Shown piece after piece: positions 37,701 through 49,700 of a stretch of 64,000 bases of DNA. The notes beneath the pieces are model-generated. The model saw only the letters and a program-made list of their open reading frames with translations. It searched no databases and was not told where the DNA came from. The stretch comes from Alentia gelatinosa (lineage: Eukaryota; Annelida; Polychaeta; Phyllodocida; Polynoidae). Numbering within the stretch: position 1 is the stretch's first letter; the number at the start of each line of letters is the position of its first letter. The stretch covers positions 128,372,099 to 128,436,098 of the forward strand of contig OX465580.1 of the NCBI GenBank assembly GCA_950022655.1, given 5' to 3'. The position numbers were made by a program, and so were the translations under genes.

Positions 37701-40700
37701 TTATTCATATTAATAAGACCTTATAAAATTAAATAAAATTTAATAGCCCACTCCGGCCTCTTCTTTGTTCATCCAGGGATATGGGGTAATGGCAACTACA
37801 TCCAATTTGTGTTCAATTTCATCCTCTTTGAATTCAGATATTCCCATTTATATCTACCTAAAATTGAAAGTTTTGGTTTCTATCCATATTCGGTAATAGT
37901 ATTATAATAGGTTTTCATCTGTCATTGATTAAAGGCTTTGAAAAGGTTAGGTAATTATGTGAAATTCGTACTTTTGAAACAGAATTTGACTATAAAGACA
38001 ATTGTATATTTTCATAGAACCAATGGGTAAGTGGCTTGCTAAGAAAGATATGTTGGACATTATCATAATACAGAAACTAACAGCGCATGTTTTCTTGGTT
38101 TTTTTTCTGGGCATGTTGTATGATTTCTGTGTTTGTTTGGCCAAATATAGATATAAGTAACCTAACTCCAACCATGTCCAGGGATTTTTCAATTTCACCT
38201 TCCCATACACTGGTAATATATGCTTGCCAATGTTTTTTTCGTTTCTATACTCCAAGGAAGCGCCCAAATACAGCAAGCGCAAATAATGATTCTAATATTG
38301 GATAAGCATATTTGTTTGATAGCATTTAAGTGTTATGTTGAAAGTCCACGTTTGAAATTAAACCGTCTAATACATGCAAGAACCCCCCTTGACAGGGTGA
38401 TATGTATTTTCTTTTTTCCTCAATAAGAAAAAAGGAAAATCCTCTCTTTTCCTTTTCTCCTTTAGTCCTTCTGCTACTCTCTTTCTGTTCTATCTCTCTA
38501 GTACATCTCTCACCCTTCTCCTTCCCTATTCTCTCTACCGTACCCTTTTCTTTCCCTTGTTCCTCTTTCCCCTTCCCTATATCTCTCTATCTCTATCTCT
38601 ATCTCTATCTCTATCCGCGCCTCTCTGTATCTGTATCTGTGTCTTCTTTTACTGTTATGAACATCGACGAATCTGATCTTGTCTTATCACAGGCGTTAAT
38701 GGTAGGGTATAAAGCATATGTTATGCAGATGAAGAAAGTCTTCATGCAATAAGAAAGAAACTGATGAGTGTTTGGTCTGTGTCCCTTTCACTATCGAGTT
38801 TGGAGCATGCAGGAATTTGAACGAGGTGATAGCTGAGTGAATATTCAGAAACACAGAAAAGGGACACGGACTAAACACGAATATGTTTCAGATTTTATCT
38901 TAGCCTGGGCAAGTTTATCTGTTTATCACCCATTGAGTATGAGTTACCGCACTTGCAAGCCTGTTGAGTACAGGTTCCTAACGTTAAGCTTATGGACGTT
39001 TATAAATACTAGGCTGAGATGATAAAAGCTACCAAATTCTAACACTTGTATCATTCACCTTTCATGTTTTCAATTTGTGCTTCCGTATATTAAACAAAAG
39101 ACACATATATTCTAAATACAATTCGGATTATATTTACTTGGCATCGGGGAAATTTTTTCAATTTTTCAATTGATGAATCTAATTTTTGTTGTATGTATTA
39201 ATAAGAGTTTGAAGCGCATGGTGTTTCGTGAAAGCCATCATCCACAACTTGCTAATTTTGTGATGTCCGTACCTATTCAAATATCTGAAAGAAAATCACT
39301 GAACATGTTATTTTCCCTTATTTCCCACAATGTTCATTTATCATCACTATCTTCAAACCCATTTTTTCTGCATCGAACAAATTCTTTTACACAATTATAC
39401 AACTTGAGGAGCATGCGGTGTCAAATATAAATAACCATTGGTAAAAATCATATCATACAACAATATTGAAAGAAATTCAAAATGAAAGGCAGTTCAGGGT
39501 ATTAAATATGGCTAAGAATTGCAATATCCTGTTTTATCCTACCCCTGATAAAAAACGCCATAGGCTTAACATGGGATTTGTTTATGCCACGGGTAGTGAC
39601 ATAAAGTCTTGTTTATGCCACTGCTTTCTGATACTGAAAAAATATAGAAACGGGGTAGGATAAAATCTAGACGCCACTCGTTTGAGTTTGAGCTTATTTA
39701 TGCCACTCATTTTGTAGGCTCCGTAATGTCACTCGTCTTCGACTCGTGAAATTATGGAGCCTACAAAATGCGTGGCATAAATAAACTCAGACTCAAACTC
39801 ATGACGTCTCTTGATATTATCGTTAAGATTCTTGTACCTAGTCCAGTTTGGATCATATGGATAATAAAGATACACAATACCAAAATGGGATGATAATGAG
39901 ATCCATCTAATTCCCTCTTCTGGATACACTAGGATTTTTAGTATTCCTTTATCAGCAGGGATGAAATGTGATGAGACATTATAGTTGTAAAAAGCGTTGA
40001 GTAATAGATCCTTGATTAAAAGTCAACTCGCTTGTTGGGAATAAAACTTATTTGATTGTCATTTTATTATAAGATCCTTGATAAAATGGATGATAATGAT
40101 ATAAAATCCGATATTTTGGTAACATAAAGTAGGGACCACTATTTATCGATATCGGCCTATAATACAATAATGTTGCATATCCGAGAATTAAAAATATGGC
40201 GATATAGGGGTTGGTGGGTGGGAAACTTTCTGCACGGTCGGCCCAGTTGTTGTAGAGGGGTGAGGCTTCGTGGGTTGTTTCTGTCCCTTATATAGTGCCA
40301 CACCGGATATACGTGGTGGGCCGTTTCTGTAGATGAAAATAATTAAATAAATAACGTATGGCGGAAATGAGATTTTCATAATATATCACAAAAACGGACT
40401 ATGGGATGTGAAATAAAATTACATATCTGTAGGTAAAAATTTTATTATTACGTGGTAAAAAGGTTATTACTACGTGGCAATAACACCTTTATGGCAAGCC
40501 GATGCCTTTGTTATAAATAGAAAATAAAATTGTAAAAAAAATATTTTTAAGATACTTATATATACTTAGAGGAAAGCGGTTAACTAGAAATTAGCTACAA
40601 TTTCACAATTATATTCTAATCATAGATTTGTTTCTCTCACTCTCCCAGCGCCGGCACACAGGAGGAGACCTGCATACCCTGGCTGGAGAGCACAAGCCAG

Positions 40701-43700
40701 CAAATCGACCTCGTGTTCAACGTCTTTTTTATGCTCTTTTTCTTTATTCGGGTAAGCACGAGAACTCTATTCATTCAATGTGAAAAAATATAGCCCATTT
40801 TGGGATATCATAAAAATAAATATCCAACACTGGAGAACAACTTTTATTTCTTTCCAAGCGAACGAAAAAATACAGATCGTTGTGGGATATTATCCCTATT
40901 TCAGATATTTGAATTCAGGGGCCCCAGAAATATAAAAAGAATGATAGAGATACGGTATTTATACGTTTACGATTAAATTTGAAATAATGTGAAGAATGTG
41001 GTTTCCTCGTTACCAACAATGTTAATACTCTCAGCTTATAAAAATAGAAGACCCATAAAATCTAAGACATAAGGTCAGTAGAAAAATTGAACCTGTATTT
41101 CACATTTATCAATCTGTTCAATTTATATCAAATAGTGAATACTATGAATTCCAAGGAGTTCAACCGAATACTATTTATATATATAGCTGTATATAGCTGG
41201 AATTCGAAGACAGATATACAATGTTTTTATTATCTATGGTATACAGAGACCCCAATGTATTAACGTATGGAGACTCAATAAAGCACTACCCATTATTTTA
41301 GAACTGCCAGATACCATAATCAAGTTATATGGATTCAAATCCATGGTATACATCCTCGTATACTGGGAACTAGTCCCTTTGCGCTATTGAGCAAAATGAA
41401 TAAACCCTATTGATACAGCCTTCAATATGGCAATTGTTGGGTTTGATTTACTGGAGATTATGGATGATTAATACAATAAAACGATGGTTTTATAGACAGG
41501 CGGTTCTGTAAACCACTCAAGGTTGACGTCATAATACACTCACTAACACTTGTGTATCACAACTTGACAACCACTCGTAGTTTACGACCACCTGTCCACA
41601 AACCCATTTGTGGGTTCGAATCCCACTACAGCCACTTTTCTCCTTCATCCCCAGCAGTGGTAGATTTACTGCTATATTAAAGGCCAATCGTTCTCATACC
41701 ATGTTTATGTGGTGTGGGAACTTAAGAAACTGTCACTTAATGTGTAGGGGTGAGATTTCTACCGAAACAATCATGATTATCTATGTATCCAACTGGGCCT
41801 ACTAGTAGTTCACAGTCAATCTATCAGACATCTCGTCAATACTACTTACAATATTTCAAAGATAAACTAAATAATCTGTATAACAAACACTGCTGGGCTT
41901 TGTCATACTATGTGTTCACCTCTTCTTATTTTCTAGTTTGTTGCAGCTAACGACAAACTCTCGTTTTGGTTGGAAGTCCACTCGTTCGTAGACTACTTCA
42001 CAATTCCACCTGCCTTCGTCGGAATTTATCTCAGCAGACAATGGCTTGGTGCGTCTCACTTTTGGTCAAAACTATACCTGGGTATCCTAGTTCTTTGCTC
42101 AACGCAACAATACACACAAAGTCCTTGAACAATTTTGACAAAGGCTCTCTTAAAGGGCAAGACCTTTTGATATTAATCATACAATTCATAAGATATTATA
42201 TAAGATATGATATTGGTGATTATATAAATCTTAGAAATTGTCAATTGCAAACTAGATGTGCAATTGGCGCCTTTGTATCAATTCCTTTATATCAATAGAC
42301 ACGATAAGAACCACCTGTATATATTAGATGAAAGAACTCCTGAAAATTTGATAATATTATTGTCTCAAAGATTATCCCTAGGTGTGATTCACAATTTTTG
42401 TGTAAATTATTGTAAATGTTGCTGGCATCTGTCTCAGTGTAAACTGCTGTAAATGTCGCTGGCCTCCCTGACTTATACTCTGTCTCAGTGTAAACTGCTG
42501 TATATGTCTCTGGCCTCCCTGACTTATACTCTGTCTTAGTGTACACTGCTGTAAATGTCGCTGGCCTCCCTGACTTATACTCTGTCTTAGTGTAAACTGC
42601 TGTATATGTCTCTGGCCTCCCTGACTTATACTCTGTCTCAGTGTACACTGCTGTATATGTCGCTGACCTCCCTGACTTATACTCTGTCTCAATGTTAAGT
42701 ACTGTACTTAATGTTGCCTGCATCCCTGATTTATACTCAGTCTCAGTGTACACTGCTGTATATGTCACTGGACCCCCTGACTTATACTCTGTCTCATTGT
42801 AAAGTGATGTATACGTTGCTGACTTATACTCAGTCTCATTGTAAAGTGCTGTATACGTTGCTGACTTATACTCTGTCTCAGTGTACAGTGCTGTATATGT
42901 CGCTGGCCTCCCTGACTTATACTCTGTCTCAGTGTACAGTGCTGTATATGTCGCTGGCCTCCCTGACTTATACTCAGTCTCAGTGTAAAGTGCTGTATAC
43001 GTTGCTGACTCATACTCAGTCTCATTGTAAACTGCTGTATACGTTGCTGACTTATACTCTGTCTCATTGTAAACTGCTGTATACGTTGCTGACTTATACT
43101 CTGTCTCATTGTAAACTGCTGTATACGTTGCTGACTTATACTCAGTCTCATTGTAAACTGCTGTATACGTTGCTGACTTATACTCTGTCTCATTGTAAAC
43201 TGCTGTATACGTTGCTGACTTATACTCAGTCTCATTGTAAACTGCTGTATACGTTGCTGACTTATACTCAGTCTCATTGTAAACTGCTGTATACGTTGCT
43301 GACTTATACTCTGTCTCATTGTAAACTGCTGTATACGTTGCTGACTTATACTCAGTCTCAGTGTAAAGTGCTGTATATGTTGCTGACTTATACTCAGTCT
43401 CATTGTAAAGTGCTGTATACGTTGCTGACTTATACTCTGTCTCATTGTAAAGTGCTGTATATGTTGCTGACTTATACTCAGTCTCAGTGTAAAGTGCTGT
43501 ATACGTTTCTGACTTATACCCAGTCTCATTGTAAAGTGCTGTATACGTTTCTGACTTATACCCAGTCTCATTGTAAAGTGCTGTATACGTTTCTGACTTA
43601 TACCCAGTCTCATTGTAAAGTGCTGTATACGTTTCTGACTTATACCCAGTCTCATTGTAAAGTGCTGTATACGTTTCTGACTTATACCCAGTCTCATTGT

Positions 43701-46700
43701 AAAGTGCTGTATACGTTGCTGACTTATACTCAGTCTCATCGTCCCATGGCAGGGTTGCGGTTTCTGCGTGCTCTGCGCCTCATGTCCTTCCCGGACATCC
43801 TGCAGTACCTGAGTCTTCTGCGGACGTCCAACTCGATCCGCCTCGCTCAGCTCGTCTGCATCTTTCTCAGCGTGTGGCTGGCGGCCGCCGGATTCATCCA
43901 CCTGGTCAGTGACGAGCATTCTCTTTTATCCATCGTATACAAAGTCCCCATTGAAAATGTATAGACCCTATTGAGGTATCCCGTAATCCAGTCTGTTTTG
44001 CAAGTTCCGGTTTTCGCTGATTACCGACGTTATATGGTGATAGACCCGTGACCCGTAACCCAGAATTAATGCAGTTTAACGGTTTTCAGAAATCCTCAAA
44101 TTGAAATTCTGATGCCAGAAATGGAAATTTCAGCTATTTCTACATAGAAATCCGAAATTATATTCAGTTTCTCCAGTTATAAACCAGAAAACTGTGGTTC
44201 ATGTTGTCGTAGTGTGCCAAGTATCTGGGAGCGGAACTTTGCTTTACCCGGGCGATAATCGGGAGTTTGGTAACCTCTGGAAGCTCTATGGGGACTCAGT
44301 AAACCACGACCCATTGTATAAAACCTGTCAGATACCATAACTGTGGTATACGGATTCAAAACTGTGGTATACGGCCTCAAAACCATGGTATACGGGAAAA
44401 ATAGTCCCTTTTTCTATAGAGCAAAGAAATAGTTCCTAATGTTATACCCGTTATTATGGCAAAAACTGGGTTTAATTTTTTCAAAAAGATGGATAATAAA
44501 TGCAACAAACGATGATTACTACGCGTCAACCTCTCATGGTTTTACGGCCGCCTGTCCACAAAACCATCGATTATTGTCTATCGTCTACCCGAATACGGAG
44601 TCTCCTTAATAAGCCTTGATATAAATCCCCATAGACTTAATATGGTGAGACTGTATGCCATGGTTATGCCATAAACTATTTATATGTCATGCGTGATATA
44701 TAAAGTCTAAAACATGTTGCAATGTCTAGGGGCTAGAGAAATGTACGTTTTTTTAGAGAATTGAAGAAAACCATATTTTTATGTAGATTTCCTATGTAAA
44801 TCAAGCAAATCTAAATTGGCCCATTCTACCTATGAAAATTGGATAAACCGTACAAAACATCAACTATACTCATTTAGAATGGAATGAAGCCCAAGACATG
44901 CTGTTGCTGGAAGAGCGATCCAGTTGTGATCGAACGCAATAAAGCTTTTAAAAAAAACAAAAAAACCACCAGTTTTAACTTATGATTGACATCACCAGAT
45001 GGCGCCACCGTGAATTGTAGGGTATGCCTTTAAAAACATCTCCCTGATTGCTTGCAGGTGGAGACGTCTGGCGATCCGTTCTACAACTTCAGCAACCCGC
45101 AGGAGTTGACGTACTGGCAGTGCGTCTACTTCGCCATCGTCACCATGTCCACTGTGGGCTTCGGTGACGTCAACTGTGAGACGACCATCGGGCGTGCCTT
45201 CATGGTCTTCTTCATCCTTGGTGCTTTGGTGAGTAGCTCCGCATCCAATTTATCTTCAGTTAAACGCGCAAAAGGGCACAGAGTGATTGCTAATTCCGCC
45301 ATCATCCGCCAGGGATTTGTAAGATGGCGCAACTGTAGGTGGGGGACAACGACTATTATCTGCTTTTATGATATAGATAATCGTGAGACGCGGCTAAGAT
45401 ATTTTTGATAAAATCCATTGATTATTGGGCCAATTTATCTTCAGTTAAACGCATTTCTCTTTATCAGACTGTGCTTGCACGGGATATATACATTGCCTAT
45501 AGGTTAGAGTGGTCAGATACAGACTTCCAGTGTGCAGCATAAAAACTATCCCTTTACTATCTATGTGCTATTCACTGTGATATCGGGAAAGGAGCAGGGA
45601 GCCAGAGTCTCTTAGAGGCATGCCTAGCTGACCTGACCAAGACCGAAATACCTTAAAACCCACTGGTACTTGATATGTTTGGATCTTAGCCTAGGCAGAA
45701 ATGACAAGTTGACTTGGTTCAAGTTGGTCACTTTGGAGCTTTCAAGAGCTGTCAGAACCAGAATTTTGCTAATGTTATCTTGGCATTTTGCACCAAGTCC
45801 TAATAATTTATCATATGGGTGAATTATATCTAGGATACCACGTTGCTATATGTCATGTTTGATCTGTCCTAACTTTCGACATCAATGTATACTAGAAAAA
45901 TATGAATCTGCATGAAAACGTACATACTATCCACGAAAAATCCCACTTGTTGACATTATGTAAAATGCAATGTGCTGAAGGTCAGTACAATCATTAGGCA
46001 GTCAAGTTGATTTGTAGGCAATTTAATTTGAACCAAAGTTTCGAGCGGATTTGCCCTTTATCAAGGTTAACAATATATATATATGTATATCATGAGGTTA
46101 CGTACACAGTGAGTCATTCCAGCTTCAAAATCGATTTTTGCTTGGTTGTCATAGTTTATAGCTGATAGGAGATGTATCATTATATTATGTAAAACGTTTT
46201 CCTCTGACCAAGGCTTCGTTTTCCAGGCAATGTTTGCCAGTTTTATACCTGAAATAATGGAAATTGTTGGGAGACGGGAGCGGTACGGTGGGACGTACGA
46301 CAAACCCGTTGGGGTCAGGTAAGAAGGCTCACCTCTCATCATACCTCCTCAGAGCTGCTCTGAGCTAATCTTAAGTCTCTAACACCATGGAGTTGTCCCA
46401 TTACCTTAATTCCATATAAGGAATACAGTAGACTGAGTAGCCAATGACTGCATTCGCAGCAAACCCCGACCTTCACCCCGACCTCCTTACATAATATTTT
46501 CTAGCGCCTTGGGACGGCTCTGCAGTCGAGAGTTGACCTCGAATCTTAGGGGCCACAACCACCCTCCTAAACTCCTTCATACATCTCTCACCTCACCTTC
46601 CTCACCTTTGTTTAAAGCCTCGCTGAGAACCTTTCAGAGAAGCCGCTCTTAGTCTCTCAGCATCCGCTTTTCTAGCAAAATGGGAGACTACCAACTTCGT

Positions 46701-49700
46701 TGAATTTTTTTGTTCAACAAAAATGTTTTAAAAAATCCTATTGTTTCTATTTCAGGAGCTACTCGAAGATGCTAAGATCTGTTCCTACTGCATACGACCC
46801 CTACTTGTACCCCCTCACCCTGCTCCTATTGTTTCAGGTCTTTCTCACTGCTACTCGAGTTGCCCTGAGTGTAAGCATCCTATACGGGAACAGGGTTACT
46901 GTGGCTGTACGTGATAATTATCCTACCCCTAATAAAAAACGCCATAGGCTTAACATGGGATTTGTTTATTTCACAGGCGTGACATAAAGTGCTGTTTATG
47001 CCACTACTTTCTGATACTGAAAAAATATAGAAACGGCTAGGATAAAATCTAGACGCCACTCGTTTGAGTTTGGCTTATTTATGCCACTCATTTTGTTGGC
47101 TACGTAATGTCACTCGTCTTCGACACTGAAATTATGGAGCCAACAAAATGCGTGGCATAAATAAACTCAGACTCAAACTCGTGACGTCTCTTGATAATAT
47201 TCGGTAAAATTGACAATAAGATGAACTGATGCTGAAGGCAGAGGTTCATCTGATCGTCGATCCTACCAAATATTCATCCCATACAGACACAGTATACCTG
47301 TTTTCATGCTATCATAAATCTTGAAATAGCCCCTTTTTACCTTTGCTTTTGGACAATTTGTTGGACTTTGCTGCTATACATACCTCGTGCGCCACGTTTA
47401 TATCCTATATGCAACGTGCGTTATGTACGGCCATGAATATGGCATGGGTAGGAGCAGCGATACAAAAATGACATACGGCCACAGGTATAATAGTACCCTT
47501 ATTGCCTCTACCGCTTCGCTCTGTTTTAAGAGTTACTCAGATATGCTCGTACTACATACAACCCTCTACTTTTATCATCCTGCCCCTTTTCTTTCAGGCC
47601 TTTCCCAGGACTACCCCAGCTGCTCTGAGTATCTAAGCCCGCTGCTTTTTGTTTTACGTTACCTGCTTACTACTGTTTCAGGCCTTGCTCAAAGCCACTA
47701 GGGCCTCTAACCCCTCCACTTATAACCTCTTCCTGGGCTCTGTGAAGGAGTTGGCCCATTCTATTAAAGTATACCAGAAGCATTCATGTCTTCTGACTCT
47801 GAAAAGAAATGCACAAATAGTCACAAGGCCACTAGGCCAATCCTAGCCTCCAGTCAAAACATACATTACAAAATAATGATTCATAAAATAGATGCCTGGT
47901 ACTTGGTTGGCACTACAGGTGGCGCCAGCAGTCGCACATGGGGATTGCACAGGTCTTTGAGGTTAACTGAATGGGCCAAAACCATACGGCCACTTTTGTT
48001 CCAGGCCTTGCTCGGACCCACTTGGAGAATACTTGGAGTTGGTGAGAGCTGTACAGAGCTCTTAAGTACTGATCAGTGCTGCTCAGGGCTGCTCAGTGCT
48101 GCTCAGTGCTGTCCCAATCTGATCAGAGCTCTTAAGAGCTGCTCAGTGCTGCTCAGGGCTGCTCGGAGCCACTAGGAGTTAGCTAAATCTGCCCAGATCT
48201 GCTCAGAGCTGCTCAGAGCTCTGAACCCTTCAACTACAGCATGATGCCTACAGGCATTCCCCTAGCTACAGCAGGAAGATGCTTCTAGGCATCTGAGAGG
48301 CATAAATGATACTTATATAGCAAATCCAAAAAATAAAGAAATAATTGTTTAAACTAATAGAAATTTTGACAAATTATACGAGCCATATTGACCTTTGATT
48401 TAATATAACACAAATTACTCAAATTGCATGACACATCATGTGACATTGCTATTTCCCCAAAAAGGTTCCTGCCGTAGCAGGGCTGTTTATGCAAGCAATG
48501 CCTGCCATGTAATGCTGAGCAGGGGAACTGGGTGCTGCAGGAAAACTTAGGGCTGCTCAGAGCCGGTCAGAGGTCTTAAGAGCTGCTCAGTACTGCTTAG
48601 AGCTACTCAGTGCTGCTCAGTACTGCTCAGAGCTATTCAGTTTTGCCCAGTGCTTCTCAGAGCTGCTCAGAGGTACTCAGAGCTGCTCAGAGCTGCTCAG
48701 AACCGCTCAGTACTTCTCAGAGCTACCCAGTGCTGCTCAGAGCTGCTCAGAATTACTCAGTGCTGCTTAGAGCTGCTCAGTGCTGCTGAGAGCTTTTAAT
48801 AGCTGCTCAGAGTTGCACAGAGCGCTTTTTAATAGCTGCTCAGAACTGCTCAGAGCTCCCAAGAGCTGCTCAGTGCTGCTCAGAGCTGCTCAGAGCTACC
48901 AAGAGCTGCTCAGAGCCCTAACGAGCTCTTCAGAGCTACCAAGAGCTGCTCAGTGCTGCTCAGAGCTTTTAAGAGCTGCCCAGAGCTGCTCAGACCTGCT
49001 CAGAGCTGTTCACCGTACCTCAGTCCCCTGTCCTTATCCCCTCCTCCTGCTTACTTCTGTTGCAGGCATTGTTCACCAGCCTTGTGCCGGAGATAAAGGA
49101 ATTGTTGGGGAGTCAAGATAAGTTCTCGGGCTCTTATGACAAGCCTCTCGGCTTGCGGTGAGTCCGTTCAGAGTAGGCCACTGTCCGCACGTGTACTTGT
49201 ACTTGTGGTCCTACGTTGTGTCTACCAGGCGATTCATACAAGGAAAATACGGCTAACCATAGAGCCGCTGGCAAATTAGGAGGCGTATGATATATCAGAT
49301 ATTATATATACATATACATATATAGTAAAATGTATTACAATATAAATATTATATTCATATAAATTAGTAATCCACTAGAACACCTCTATTCTCTGCAGAG
49401 ATGTGTTTGTTTATTTACCTGTAGACGTCCTAGCACCATTGCTAGGGGAAGCTGGTTATGGATGCAGTAACGGTGGTTGCCAAATTGTATATTTCTGATA
49501 ACCGAAGTACTACTACGACAACCCTTGGGGATGTCTTACAATAAGACCAATAATGGTGGAAGGATAGACCCATGGACGATGTGGATCACGATTAAGATTT
49601 TTTAAACATTCAAAATAAAGTTATGTTCCTGATTGTCTTGCAAGACATTCTTTTATGTTGACTGATCACTTTAGGTAACGAGAATGCAACAAAGACCAAG

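Larger units (their letters stand above)
46780..48040 (+). pseudogene. decayed copies of the exon 8 acceptor and exon start
   Basis: Four sites resemble the exon 8b acceptor: AGs at 46837, 47597, 47681 and 48004, each pyrimidine-rich upstream and followed by GTCTTTCTC, GCCTTTCCC or GCCTTGCTC (8b has GCATTGTTC). The 46.8-kb copy also matches the 8b upstream tract over about 60 bp. The 48.0-kb copy keeps a later GGAG-GGAGTTGG part and a GTGAGA. None has an open frame resembling S6 throughout. A foldback copy (46918-47190) and another element (47215-47485) are inserted among them. Confidence 0.6.

Noticed and set aside
38402..38752. 116-codon ORF rich in Ser, Leu and Tyr
   Set aside because: It comes from a pyrimidine-rich tract with a CTATCT microsatellite.
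42765..43919. 384-codon minus-strand ORF and 417-codon plus-strand ORF
   Set aside because: Both are products of the stop-free 42/51-bp tandem repeat; the only real coding part is exon 6 at 43753-43904.
46918..47190. Possible extra exon in the alternative region
   Set aside because: It matches the family A foldback element at 39.5 kb and has no channel-like frame.
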